Shown one piece after another: positions 1-8,733 of a stretch of DNA of 64,000 nucleotides. Positions within the stretch are counted from its first letter, which is position 1. Every line of letters starts with the position of its first letter. Source of the stretch: Bartonella fuyuanensis (GTDB taxonomy: Bacteria; Pseudomonadota; Alphaproteobacteria; Rhizobiales; Rhizobiaceae); NCBI RefSeq assembly GCF_014197255.1, contig NZ_JACIFE010000001.1, forward strand, positions 62,001-126,000, written 5' to 3'. Both the position numbers and the translations under genes were made by a program. The notes below the pieces were generated by a model. It was not told where the DNA came from, did not search any database, and saw only the letters and a list, made by a program, of their open reading frames with translations.

Positions 1-39
1 TGAAAAAACGATCTGAAGATTTTTTAAAAGTATTCTTCT

Positions 40-288
40 TCAATAGTCTCTTAAAATTTCAGCTTTCCCCATATGATTTTCTGAATCAATGATGCCTTCT
101 TCTTCCAGCTTCTCACTCAATATCACTGCACAATTAGAATCAATACCTAAACGGCATTGAATATAAGAAGTTGAAGCCTGATCATGATGAAGTACGATAG
201 CAAAAGTTTGACAATAATTATCTGCTAAAGAAGAAAGAAAAGAGACATCTGCCTTATGTTCTTCATCTGCTTGCAATATTATTTTCAA
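40..288 (-). pseudogene. decayed duplicate of the ftsK 3' end (gamma domain)
   Basis: The 82-codon reading frame resembles the last 80 or so residues of the FtsK encoded at 1026-3467. Both have the A-I-V-L-x-x-D/R-x-A-S-x-S-Y-I-Q-x-R-L-G-I core and an E-E-E-G-I-I turn near the end. This is the winged-helix gamma domain that reads chromosomal polarity sequences. The ATPase and membrane parts are absent. DNA similarity continues past the stop codon to base 1, matching the sequence just downstream of the real ftsK, at an offset of about 1 kb and in the same orientation. It therefore looks like a partial tandem duplication. Substitutions in the recognition helix (for example G-Y-N-R-A-A changed to D-S-N-C-A-V) suggest it is no longer selected. 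Expression as a free gamma domain cannot be excluded but I consider it unlikely. Confidence 0.8.
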
Positions 289-488
289 ACAATTAGTCCG
301 CCTTTAAAGTTTTGAAGGTAGCTAAATTCCTATTTTTCTGCAAATTTGCTAAACAACTCATATATTCTAACCCACCTGTAATCTAATGAAGCAACATGGC
401 TTATAGTCAACATACAACGGAGATTAAACATATTACTTCACGAATTTAAAAACTCTTTATCAGTCGCAAAAATATTTTTTTGACTTCC

Positions 489-600
489 TCCTCACCTAAA
501 AGAATAAAAATTCTCATCTACTCAGGTCTATAAACAATTTGGATTTTAGCAAGTCCCTCTTGGATTTCCACCCTATATACTTAATCTTCTATACGGCTTG
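489..600. repeat. dispersed intergenic repeat, family A, copy 1
   Basis: This stretch shares an ordered set of short matches with 3515-3690, 5500-5610, 25395-25510 and 49695-49805: a CCTCACCTAAA start, a TCTRTAAAC-like middle, and a TCCCTCTTGG-type end followed by TTCCACC. No reading frame crosses it. The copies lie in gaps between genes. I judged the matches by eye, and no known repeat name is implied. Confidence 0.45.
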
Positions 601-689
601 ACAAGAAAATCCTGCCCTAAATATTCAATATATTCTAGAAAAAAATTAATATATCAAGCCTTGCATAACCACAACGCCTCAAACGACAT

Positions 690-1012
690 TATTTCATATT
701 TATACATTGATTTATAATGATAAATTACCATTCTTCAACGTAAACATAAATCATAACGCCAAATCCAGTAAGATTTTTTCATCTTATACGCTCCCATATT
801 CAATTAATTCAAATCATTTTCTTGCACCTTACAAACAAAATCTGCGTATAGATAAATTACATAAAATAAGGAATAAAAATACTTCTTATGAATTGTCTCA
901 AGTGCCAAGAGTTAGCATAATCTTGAAAGCTGGAAAAGTACATGATGATATCAGTTTTTTAACGCATAATAGAGTAAATGCCTGTTTTTATAAAATATTA
1001 TTTAAAAAACGA
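690..1012 (+). pseudogene. phage integrase remnant (5' part), copy 1
   Basis: A 103-codon frame is open at 707-1018 but is best read as a decayed integrase start. Its C-terminal half runs in register with other remnants in this window: N-T-S-Y-E near 890, Q-V-P-R-V near 900, then A-G-K-V-x-D-D and a final stretch that aligns with L-F-L-H-K-H-K-N. In tyrosine integrases of this phage type the last segment belongs to the N-terminal DNA-binding domain. The core-binding and catalytic domains are missing. The upstream AT-rich part also matches the leader seen at 24200, 63030 and 63600. It abuts the 3' end of ftsK. Confidence 0.6.
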
Positions 1013-1025
1013 TTATAAAGATTTT

Positions 1026-3467
1026 TCAAAAGCGTTCCTCTTCAGGAGGTACTAAAATTTCCCGTTTCCCTGCATGATTTGCTGGACTAATGATGCCTTC
1101 TTCTTCCATCCTCTCAATTAACGTTGCAGCACGGTTATAACCAATGCCTAAACGGCGTTGAATATAAGAAATCGAAGCCTTACGGTCACGAAGAACAATA
1201 GCAACAGCTTGACTATAGGGATCGTCTCCTGAAGGAGAAGCCAAAGAAACATCAGTCTCATTCTCTTCAACTTCTTGCGTAATTGTTTCCAAATAATCAG
1301 GTCGTGCTTGCGCTTTGAGATGCGCAACAACCTGCTCCACTTCATCATCTGCAACAAAAGGTCCATGCACACGCTGAATACGTCCTCCTCCCATCATGAA
1401 AAGCATATCTCCCTGTCCTAACAATTGTTCAGCTCCTTGTTCGCCTAAAATTGTTCGACTATCGATTTTTGAACTTACAGAAAAAGAAATGCGTGTAGGA
1501 AAATTGGCTTTGATTGTCCCAGTAATAACATCGACAGAAGGACGCTGTGTTGCCATAATCACATGGATACCAGCAGCACGCGCCATTTGTGCTAAGCGTT
1601 GCACTGCACCTTCAATATCTTTACCAGCAACCATCATCAAATCAGCCATTTCATCAATAATGACAACAATATAGGGCATAGGACTAAAATCAAGAGTTTC
1701 CGTTTCATACAGAGGCTCCCCAGTATCATGATCAAAACCCACTTGAATTGTACGCACCATTGTCTCTCCTTGATCTTTTGACTCTTTGAGACGCGCATTA
1801 AACCCATCGATATTGCGAACGCCAAGTTTTGACATTTTACTATAGCGCTCTTCCATTTCACGAACAGCCCACTTTAAGGCAATTACGGCTTTTTTAGGAT
1901 CTATTACTACTGGTGTTAATAAATGAGGAATGCCATCATAAACCGAAAGTTCAAGCATTTTTGGATCCACCATAATGAGACGACATTGTTCAGGTGTCAT
2001 ACGATACAGCAACGATAAAATCATTGTATTGATAGCAACAGACTTTCCTGATCCTGTTGTACCAGCAACCAAAAGATGAGGCATTTTTGCTAAATCAGCA
2101 ATAACGATTTCTCCCCCAATCGTTTTGCCCAAAGCAAGCCCTAATGCTGCTTTACTTTCAATAAACTCCTGCGCTTGCACAATTTCCCTTAAATAAACCA
2201 TCTCACGCTTTGCATTAGGCAACTCTATTCCAATCACATTACGCCCTGGAACCACAGCCACACGAGCAGAAATTGCCCGCATCGAGCGCGCAATATCATC
2301 TGCTAAACCGATGATACGAGAAGACTTAATACCAGCAGCCGGTTCAAATTCATATAAAGTAACCACCGGTCCAGGACAAGCATCTATAATTTTCCCTTTG
2401 ACCCCAAAATCTAACAAAACCCCCTCAAGTTCCTGAGAATTTGCTTTTAAAGAAGCAGGAGAAAGTTTTGCATCCCTAACAGATGGTGGTGGAACCGAAA
2501 GATAATCTAAAAGTGGAAGAACAAAACTACCATTTGAAGAAACTGTTAAACGCTTTCGATTTTTAACAAGAGAAACATGTATTTCATTTTGATTTTCCTT
2601 GTACTTTTCTTTTTCACCAAAAAAAATGGGTTCGATCCGATCAAATGATTTTCCTTGCTTCCTGCTCTGAAAACGCCTTTTGAAACAGAAAAAACGCAAA
2701 AACCGTGCTTGTAAAAAATAAAAAAAATGTAAAACAGCGCCAAAAATCGTCGCAAAAAAACCATCTTGCACACGATCATCCTCTGCAGCATGTTCTGCAT
2801 TTTCTTCCAACTCAAAGATTGGATTAATGATTTCGTTTTTTGAAATGTTTTTTTCTTTTCTTTTCTTTGGTTGACGTCGCCATATCACATTGCCAGCAAA
2901 AGCAGCAATGAAAAAACCTAAAAAAATAAAAATACCACTGAAACACACAGTGTAAAGTGGAGAACGGAAAAGAGGAAAGATTGAAGAAGCAACACTTACA
3001 ACTTTATCTCCTAAAACCCCTCCCAAGCCCATTGGCAATGGCCAATAAGTAAAGGAAGCCATAGGTGTCATAAGGGAAAAAGCAATTAAAAAACAAATCG
3101 TTGATACCACCCATAAAAAAAAGCGCAACATCAAATTATAGATATTCTTTTGTGCCAATAAAAGAAAAGACCAAAATAATGGCGGTAATAAAACAGCAAG
3201 ACTTGCCAAGCCAAAAAACTGCATAATGAAATCTGCAAAAATCGCACCCAACCACCCCATAAGGTTTGTAACCTCATTTGCATTTGCATGGGTTAAAGAC
3301 GGATCTGCAACATTCCAAGTTGCCAAAGCAAACACACAAAAAATAATAAAACCCAAAAGTCCAAGTCCAATGAAAACACCAATCTGGCGTAAAAACATCT
3401 CAATAATCCGTAAGCCTTGAGAATTTCGCACTTCTAATGAATCATAAGGAGAAGAACTTCGGTGCAT
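1026..3467 (-). CDS. ftsK: DNA translocase FtsK
   Basis: This 813-residue protein is the septal DNA pump that clears chromosome ends from the closing septum and activates XerCD at dif. Four hydrophobic segments (roughly residues 27-48, 70-100, 108-130 and 170-192) anchor it in the inner membrane. A charged linker follows, then the RecA-like motor with Walker A GTTGSGKS near residue 470 and a Walker B V-V-I-I-D-E-M-A-D-L segment. The gamma domain that binds polarity sequences occupies about the last 70 residues. The length is usual for the family in alphaproteobacteria, and the start gives a complete first membrane segment. A partner recombinase gene, xerC, lies at 33.8 kb. The 3' end is duplicated and decayed at 40-288. 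Confidence 0.97.
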   Translation of the reverse strand: MHRSSSPYDSLEVRNSQGLRIIEMFLRQIGVFIGLGLLGFIIFCVFALATWNVADPSLTHANANEVTNLMGWLGAIFADFIMQFFGLASLAVLLPPLFWSFLLLAQKNIYNLMLRFFLWVVSTICFLIAFSLMTPMASFTYWPLPMGLGGVLGDKVVSVASSIFPLFRSPLYTVCFSGIFIFLGFFIAAFAGNVIWRRQPKKRKEKNISKNEIINPIFELEENAEHAAEDDRVQDGFFATIFGAVLHFFYFLQARFLRFFCFKRRFQSRKQGKSFDRIEPIFFGEKEKYKENQNEIHVSLVKNRKRLTVSSNGSFVLPLLDYLSVPPPSVRDAKLSPASLKANSQELEGVLLDFGVKGKIIDACPGPVVTLYEFEPAAGIKSSRIIGLADDIARSMRAISARVAVVPGRNVIGIELPNAKREMVYLREIVQAQEFIESKAALGLALGKTIGGEIVIADLAKMPHLLVAGTTGSGKSVAINTMILSLLYRMTPEQCRLIMVDPKMLELSVYDGIPHLLTPVVIDPKKAVIALKWAVREMEERYSKMSKLGVRNIDGFNARLKESKDQGETMVRTIQVGFDHDTGEPLYETETLDFSPMPYIVVIIDEMADLMMVAGKDIEGAVQRLAQMARAAGIHVIMATQRPSVDVITGTIKANFPTRISFSVSSKIDSRTILGEQGAEQLLGQGDMLFMMGGGRIQRVHGPFVADDEVEQVVAHLKAQARPDYLETITQEVEENETDVSLASPSGDDPYSQAVAIVLRDRKASISYIQRRLGIGYNRAATLIERMEEEGIISPANHAGKREILVPPEEERF

Positions 3468-4187
3468 CTATCAATTCCAAATACAAAATTTTATATCTAA
3501 AGAGTTATAGCTCCTCCCCTCTTCCTAAAAAGAATGAAGCCTAAACCAGCGCCGATCTGTAAACTACTCCGGCTTTTTATCTAGCGGATTCTACTTTCTA
3601 ACCACTTCATATCGTTTATCTCCCACCACCCTAAAGGGCACAACTTCATAAGGCGCCGTAAAAGCCCTACTCTGAACATTTATCACACATTCAACCAAAA
3701 AACACCTTAATGTGTAAAGTTTTACATGAGCCCTATAGCATCTCCTAAACAGATGACATTATACGCAACATCATGATAACAGCAACATTTAATACTGTTT
3801 TAACCATCACCTAATGAGCACAGTTTTTCTTACCTCTCATACTCACTCAATACATCCCTTCAAAGATAGCGTCTTAAAGCACCTTCATCCAAATCAAAAA
3901 ATACAAAACTTTCTTTGTTTAATTTTAGTTTTCTTTTTTATCAATCAAGTGTAAAAAGAGTTGAAGAAAACATTCAAAAAAAGCTTAACCGATAAGTCTG
4001 CAAAATAAACTACATAAGTGACTAAACAGAAGAATTCTAAAAAAACAATCTGTCATAAGATTGGCATCAAAAAGAAATCTCGCCTTTATAAAAGTAAGGA
4101 GAAAAATAAAAGCTAAGATATTTTCAGGAAATTTTAAAGAAAAATATTTTTTAACAGCAAAAAACTGTAAACAATGGAAGAAGCCTT
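3468..4187. other. gap between ftsK and the ubiquinone hydroxylase gene
   Basis: This 720-base divergent gap should hold the promoters of both flanking genes. It contains a copy of dispersed repeat family A near 3515-3690, recognised by GATCTGTAAAC near 3550 and a TTCTACTTTCTAACCACTT block near 3590. I found no reading frame, RNA gene or terminator that I can support. The part nearest the plus-strand gene is very A-rich. Confidence 0.5.
3515..3690. repeat. dispersed intergenic repeat, family A, copy 2
   Basis: The block GATCTGTAAAC ... TTCTACTTTCTAACCACTT recurs at 25421-25480 as GATCTGTAAAC ... TTCTACCTTTTAACCACTT with similar spacing. This is the clearest pair in the family. It is non-coding and lies upstream of ftsK. 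Confidence 0.55.
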
Positions 4188-5465
4188 GTGTATTCTAATC
4201 ACTATAAAGATGTCAAACTAAACAGCAAAATAAAATCCTCTAAAACCAAACAATGTGATCTCCTCATTGCAGGGGGTGCGGTTGTCGGTTTAACACTAGC
4301 CATAGCACTCAAACAAACAGCTGCTAATCTGAAAATAAAAATCGTTGATGCTGCTTCACAAGGAGATATTTCTGCTTCTAACATACGAACCTTTGCCCTT
4401 GCTGCTGCTTCTATTCGTATGTTAAAACAATTACAATGTTGGGAACCTATAAAACCCTACGTGCAACCCATTCACTCAATGATCATCACAGATACAAATC
4501 CAAGTGATCCTGTCAAACCCACTCTTTTAACCTTTGAAGGTGATATTACCCCCAATGAACCCTTTGCAACTATGGTAGAGCATAGAGAGCTCATTAACAC
4601 TTTAAAAAAACGTGTTAAAGATCTCAATATTCCTTTTATTGCAAACACGCGTGTCATTGATTTTTATCAAGAAGACCAACATACAACTGTCATTTTAAAT
4701 AATGAAGAGGTTTGGCAAACGAAATTGCTTATTGCAGCCGACGGAGCCCACTCGAAATTACGCGAAAAGGCAGGTCTTAAAAACTTTTTTCATCCCTACA
4801 AACAAATAGCCATCATCTGCACAATTGAACATGAAAAACCCCATTATGGTCGAGCAATTCAACATTTTTTACCTGCAGGTCCTTTCGCTCTTCTTCCTCT
4901 TAAAGGCAACCGCTCCGCCATTGTGTGGAATGAAGATCATAAAACCGCGCAATATTATCTCAAAGCTGATGCACTTATTTTTGAAACAGAACTCGAAAAA
5001 CGCATTGGCCATCGATTAGGAAAACTCTCTTGGAATGGTGAACGTCAAGCTTTTTCCTTGAACCTTTCCTTAACACATCAATGCATTAAGCCACGTTTTG
5101 CCCTCATTGGCGATTCTGCCCATACTATCCACCCCATTGCAGGACAAGGACTCAATTTAGGATTACGCGATAGTGCTGCCCTTGCTGAAGTGATTATTGA
5201 AACAGCACGATTAGGTCTTGATATTGGCTCCCTCACTGCTTTAGAGCGCTATCAAAGCTGGAGACGTTTTGAAATTGTCCGTATGGCTTTCAACAATGAC
5301 TGGCTTAATAAACTCTTTTCTAACGATAATCCTCTCTTACGAATGCTCCGAGATACGGGTCTTGGAATCATCAATCAAGCGCCAAGAATAAAAAAATATT
5401 TCATTCAAGAAGCTGCGGGCTTAACCCCAAATGCTCCACGTCTTCTCCATGGCTTCCCACTTTGA
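4188..5465 (+). CDS. UbiH/UbiF-family FAD-dependent hydroxylase (ubiquinone biosynthesis)
   Basis: This 425-residue flavoprotein monooxygenase most likely hydroxylates the polyprenyl-benzoquinol ring during ubiquinone synthesis. It has the three family motifs: an N-terminal dinucleotide fold (L-L-I-A-G-G-A-V-V-G-L near residue 26), the D-G motif A-A-D-G-A-H-S-K-L-R near residue 186, and the G-D motif IGDSAHTIHPIAGQGLN near residue 306. The start is a GTG. No in-frame ATG lies upstream close enough to replace it, and the fold begins about 25 residues in, as usual. The first glycine signature reads GGAVVG rather than GAGxxG, a conservative variant. Which ring carbon it acts on (UbiH, UbiF or UbiL type) cannot be told from the motifs. 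It stands alone between two gene-poor gaps. Confidence 0.88.
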   Translation: MYSNHYKDVKLNSKIKSSKTKQCDLLIAGGAVVGLTLAIALKQTAANLKIKIVDAASQGDISASNIRTFALAAASIRMLKQLQCWEPIKPYVQPIHSMIITDTNPSDPVKPTLLTFEGDITPNEPFATMVEHRELINTLKKRVKDLNIPFIANTRVIDFYQEDQHTTVILNNEEVWQTKLLIAADGAHSKLREKAGLKNFFHPYKQIAIICTIEHEKPHYGRAIQHFLPAGPFALLPLKGNRSAIVWNEDHKTAQYYLKADALIFETELEKRIGHRLGKLSWNGERQAFSLNLSLTHQCIKPRFALIGDSAHTIHPIAGQGLNLGLRDSAALAEVIIETARLGLDIGSLTALERYQSWRRFEIVRMAFNNDWLNKLFSNDNPLLRMLRDTGLGIINQAPRIKKYFIQEAAGLTPNAPRLLHGFPL

Positions 5466-5499
5466 AGAAAAAATCCATATCATTTCACTTTTTACACTC

Positions 5500-5610
5500 T
5501 TTGACTTTCCGCTCCACCTCAAAAAACAAAAAAACTCTCGATCTAATCTATTTATAAACTGAATTCTTGCCGAGCAGGTCCCTCTTGGCTTCCCATTCAT
5601 CTGTTTCACT
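5500..5610. repeat. dispersed intergenic repeat, family A, copy 3
   Basis: It shares AGCAGGTCCCTCTTGGCTT-type sequence with copy 1 (AGCAAGTCCCTCTTGGATT near 549-567), preceded in both by a TCTATAAAC or TTATAAACTG block. It lies just downstream of the ubiquinone hydroxylase gene and is non-coding. Confidence 0.5.
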
Positions 5611-5765
5611 TAACACAAGATTCAAGAATAAGCCCTACTTTAAGAATATCCACCACACACTGAAAAAACGTTTAATATCCCAAGGAAGTTATCTTAGATC
5701 ACCACACCTCAAAGAAAGCTATTTCATCGCATACAAAAATAAACAAAACTTTTTATCACACAACA

Positions 5766-5890
5766 TTTTTATTTATAGTAATCATTCATTGTTCTCATAT
5801 TGAATGAGAAATGCGAAGATCGTAAGCTCCTCTTATTTTAAACCTGCGTATTTTGCAATAACCAAATTCATTCACTTGCATATTAAAAGC
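5766..5890 (+). repeat. integrase-leader-like repeat without a recognisable integrase
   Basis: The block TTTAAACCTG-x-x-TATTTTG-x-AATAACCAAA near 5838-5870 resembles the leader ahead of the integrase remnants at 24.2 kb (CCAAACCTGTTTATCTTGAA), 63.1 kb and 63.7 kb. No integrase codons can be followed downstream of it here. This is a match by eye only. Confidence 0.35.
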
Positions 5891-6946
5891 GGAATTCACG
5901 TATCGATAAAAACGATTTTTAAAAGAAAGCAAGAAAATTCTCTCATGCCCCCTCTCAAATACAAAGAACTGTCGCAATAAAAAAATTAGCAAAGTTATAT
6001 AATTGAATGCTGCTAGCTTGCACCTTTCACTGAAATAAAGATAATCATACCCCGTAGATTTTAGATAATCATAAGAACTTTTATATTATGCTATTCACGA
6101 ACAGCGCCATAAAATAAGCTTAGTTACATTAAAGATGTTTTTTTAAGCATGTAAATTAGCAATACAAGTAATTCCCATTTAAACCATTGTATTTTATGAT
6201 AATACCTTTAATTTACATGACAATACCACAATTTAAGAATGCCGATACACAACAAATTCCCGTGCTCTATACCATCACACATGAGCTGACAACGTGCGTA
6301 TTACCACTCTATCTCACACCATAAAAGAAAACAAACAGACATAAAAATTACGCAAACTTTTTATTTTTAATGCACTCTATTCACACATACCCATAAATAA
6401 GTTTTAATCACAAACACTTAGAAATATGTCATAAAATCCCATTAAGCCCTATACTGGCCATAGAAAATTTCCATTTTCCACACACTTAGTTCATATTCAT
6501 ATCAACGATACGAACGATAAATTAAAGTTAATTTATCAACCTATTAGTTTATAAAATCATCACTTTACCTATTGGATTAGAATCCTTACGCAATAAATTT
6601 GTCTCATTTGAATTCTTTTTTAAAGAATCAATAATTGACTTGCATAGCTTTAAAAGGACAACGTTAATACAACTATAAAATAAAAGCGATAAAATCCCCC
6701 CTCTCAAATGCATTAAGAGCAATCACAACATTTTAAGTTGGTAAACTTAATAATGATGCCAGTCTATTACAAAAATATCTTTTGCCTTTAAATACATTGG
6801 TTTCTGCCCCCTTATCATTTTATTCGATCACTCAATACTCTACATCTGCTCATTAGCTTTTGTCTATCAAAGTATTCAAAAAGAGCAATCTACTTGCATT
6901 CATATCTTTTGACATTCTCTTATCTTTTGTAAATATTGCAACTGCT

Positions 6947-7234
6947 TTATGTCACTTCTAATTCATCAAGTGTATACCCATTTTCCAACCACTCTTTAAT
7001 CCACTTAGGTCTACGCCCACGCCCATTCCATAATTCCCATTGGTTATTGGGATTTCTATAATGACGCTCTTTATTCACAAGATCAGCGATATCAATTCCA
7101 TGAGCATTAGCAATTTCAAGAATTTTTCGCCGCGCATTTTGTTTTTCCTTTACTTGCCGTTTTTTCAATTCCACATCGATTTGTATACGCATTTCTTGTA
7201 GTTCATTAAAATTCATATTTTTGAGATCATTCAC
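6947..7234 (-). CDS. korB: H-NS-family DNA-binding protein, KorB position of the trw locus
   Basis: This 95-residue protein has a basic helical N-terminal half suited to self-association and ends in the H-NS DNA-binding motif, Y-R-N-P-N-N-Q-W-E-L-W-N-G-R-G-R-R-P-K-W. I chose the GTG at 7234 because AAGGGGAG sits 7-8 bases ahead of it. A longer frame reaching 7288 has no such site. The gene is divergent from the trw operon and lies where pKM101- and R388-type systems place korB, ahead of the VirB1-like gene and korA. By position it should repress the trw promoters, probably together with KorA. The H-NS fold is clear; the name korB rests on synteny and is less certain. Confidence 0.72.
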   Translation of the reverse strand: MNDLKNMNFNELQEMRIQIDVELKKRQVKEKQNARRKILEIANAHGIDIADLVNKERHYRNPNNQWELWNGRGRRPKWIKEWLENGYTLDELEVT

Positions 7235-7312
7235 CTTAATTACTCCCCTTGCAAAAAAGAATTGTTCCTTGTCATATTTTAAACACAATTATAGACGATT
7301 TTTGCCTATTTG

Positions 7313-7336
7313 TTATCGAAATTATAATTACGATAA
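7313..7336. promoter_or_regulatory. 24-bp near-perfect palindrome between korB and the trw operon
   Basis: TTATCG and CGATAA flank a self-complementary AATTATAATT core, giving a 24-bp palindrome with only one mismatched pair. It lies in the 128-bp gap between the divergent starts at 7234 and 7363 and could overlap promoters for both. A dimeric repressor such as KorA or the H-NS-like protein is the obvious candidate ligand. Binding is inferred only from symmetry and position. Confidence 0.55.
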
Positions 7337-7362
7337 ATATATCGCTTTGACGGAGGTGTGCT

Positions 7363-7977
7363 TTGGACCACAAAGAATTGTTTATTTGCCTATCAGTAGT
7401 CACCACAGCATCCCTTTTCAGTTCAGTTGCTGAAACTAGTAGATGTCGTGCGCAAACGCCCTCACACCTTTATGATTCTCGTGAATCAGCAGTCAAAGGT
7501 AAGTATAAATCGCCATTCTATAAACTATGGCAATATGTAACAAAGAACAAGCCCCATCGGTATAATGATGGTATAGTTCATTACAACTATAAGAAACTCC
7601 TTCACATACACCAGTGTTTTGCTTCTTTTAAATGTTTTTTGAAAAAAAAATTGCAACTAAAAAATCGTATAAAACAAACAACTTCAATAAAATCCCAAAG
7701 ATTGGCCTTACTTAAAAGCAGCATTTTTCTCCATGAGACCAATAATCCTGATCAGCGTAATGAGTCTTATTTTATCCCTCACATTGATCTCGTTGGTTGG
7801 ATATTCACAAATATGGGAAATCTTCTCAAAAAAGAAGCAACCAATAATCACCAGAAGTATCCTAATCTAAGCAGTTACGTTCTGCAAGTTTATCAAATCA
7901 AAAGACAACGAGAAAAAACACCACATGGAATTGACATTTTTATCAATAAGGCCCTTCGTAATAAGGTGTATTGCTGA
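7363..7977 (+). CDS. unidentified basic, possibly exported protein ahead of trwN
   Basis: I do not recognise this 204-residue protein. The start is TTG at 7363, chosen because GGAGG lies six bases upstream. The first 30 residues have a hydrophobic stretch (L-F-I-C-L-S-V-V-T-T-A-S-L-F) ending near R-C-R-A-Q, which could be a signal peptide. The rest is rich in lysine, histidine and tyrosine, with a very basic stretch near residues 85-110 and a short hydrophobic patch near 145. Its stop overlaps the next start (TGATG), so it is probably translationally coupled to trwN. VirB1-type genes normally carry their own signal peptide, which the downstream frame seems to lack. An old split between the two frames, or a dedicated partner, are both possible. 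Confidence 0.55.
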   Translation: MDHKELFICLSVVTTASLFSSVAETSRCRAQTPSHLYDSRESAVKGKYKSPFYKLWQYVTKNKPHRYNDGIVHYNYKKLLHIHQCFASFKCFLKKKLQLKNRIKQTTSIKSQRLALLKSSIFLHETNNPDQRNESYFIPHIDLVGWIFTNMGNLLKKEATNNHQKYPNLSSYVLQVYQIKRQREKTPHGIDIFINKALRNKVYC

Positions 7978-8615
7978 TGATTATTCCAGATTTCACAATG
8001 CTTTCAGCTGCATACATATTCGATACGCCTTTCACGGCATTTTCAATTCTCGTTGGACAAGAATTGCAAAGCAATATCTATGTAACAGATAATGATAAGT
8101 TATTACGTCAATCTTCTCCACTAGAAAAAACAATCGCAACAAGGGGACAGTTTAAACAAAGTAAACATAATTTTGACGTAAATTTAGAACAAATTGATGT
8201 TGAAGATATGAAAGGTTTTTTTCTTTTTAACACATTTGGTTTTTTCAGAAATCTTAAAACTAAACAAGCCGTTCTAGCCTACCGCTATGAGCAGGTAACA
8301 TCTACATCTAATTCTAAAAAGGATATATTGCAATCCGTACTAAATTTCTACAACCTGGGAAATTTAAATAGGCCCTACATACAGAAGATTTCTTCATTTT
8401 TTGGGGTGAAAATTCCTCCATTTGTAGATAATAAAACGTCGCAGGAATCTATAGAAATTTACGAAAGAGAACAAGAGCAAACAACAAAGACAGAATCTCC
8501 CCTTCTTTCCAAAGAAGAATTAGAAGATGCGTTTACACATAAAGCAAGTAGCACCCGGGATGCTTTTGCGACCGAAGGTTCTTCTTCTTTAGAAAACAAC
8601 TCGAGTGGTGGCTGA
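7977..8615 (+). CDS. trwN: TrwN/VirB1-like lytic transglycosylase
   Basis: This 212-residue protein is proposed to cut peptidoglycan locally so the Trw apparatus can cross the wall. It is divergent but colinear with VirB1-type enzymes. A Q-E-L-Q-S-N-I-Y-V segment sits where the family has V-E-S-G-F-N-P-Y-A, keeping the glutamate. Then come L-x-R-Q-x-x-x-L-E-x-x-I-A-T, N-F-D-V-N-L-E-Q-I-D (family N-F-D-V-G-L-x-Q-I-N) and A-L-A-Y-R-Y followed by Y-N-L-G-N. No signal peptide is visible at the ATG, which overlaps the stop of the preceding gene by one base. The C-terminal 60 residues are acidic and serine-rich. Position between korB and korA matches traL/trwN of related plasmids. Confidence 0.68.
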   Translation: MIIPDFTMLSAAYIFDTPFTAFSILVGQELQSNIYVTDNDKLLRQSSPLEKTIATRGQFKQSKHNFDVNLEQIDVEDMKGFFLFNTFGFFRNLKTKQAVLAYRYEQVTSTSNSKKDILQSVLNFYNLGNLNRPYIQKISSFFGVKIPPFVDNKTSQESIEIYEREQEQTTKTESPLLSKEELEDAFTHKASSTRDAFATEGSSSLENNSSGG

Positions 8616-8688
8616 TGTTCTAACAAACTAAAGCTAAAATTTTGTAGGATATTATAATGAAAGCTAGATAAAGAAATATTAAAGCTCT

Positions 8689-8721
8689 AATTAGTAAGAT
8701 TGGACAAAATCTCTTCTAATT
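8689..8721. promoter_or_regulatory. nested inverted repeats upstream of korA
   Basis: AATTAG (8689-8694) pairs with CTAATT (8716-8721), and inside them AGATT (8697-8701) pairs with AATCT (8708-8712). The structure ends one base before the ribosome-binding site GAGGG at 8722 for korA. It could be an operator for autoregulation or an RNA hairpin that limits korA and trwL1 translation. Confidence 0.4.
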
Positions 8722-8733
8722 GAGGGCAAAAAA

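Larger units (their letters stand above)
5466..6946. other. gene-poor gap between the ubiquinone hydroxylase gene and trw
   Basis: About 1.5 kb without a gene I can support. It contains a family A repeat near 5500-5610 (with GTCCCTCTTGG near 5578) and, near 5766-5890, a stretch resembling the leader that precedes the integrase remnants. Short open frames at 5567-5803 and 5795-5992 show no family features and overlap those repeats. The rest is AT-rich and looks decayed. Confidence 0.5.

Noticed and set aside
707-1018. 103-codon open frame as a novel gene
   Set aside because: Its 3' half aligns with other integrase remnants in the window and its 5' half with their AT-rich leader, so it is better read as a decayed fragment that happens to be open.
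5795-5992. 65-codon minus-strand frame
   Set aside because: It overlaps an integrase-leader-like repeat and has no supporting features.
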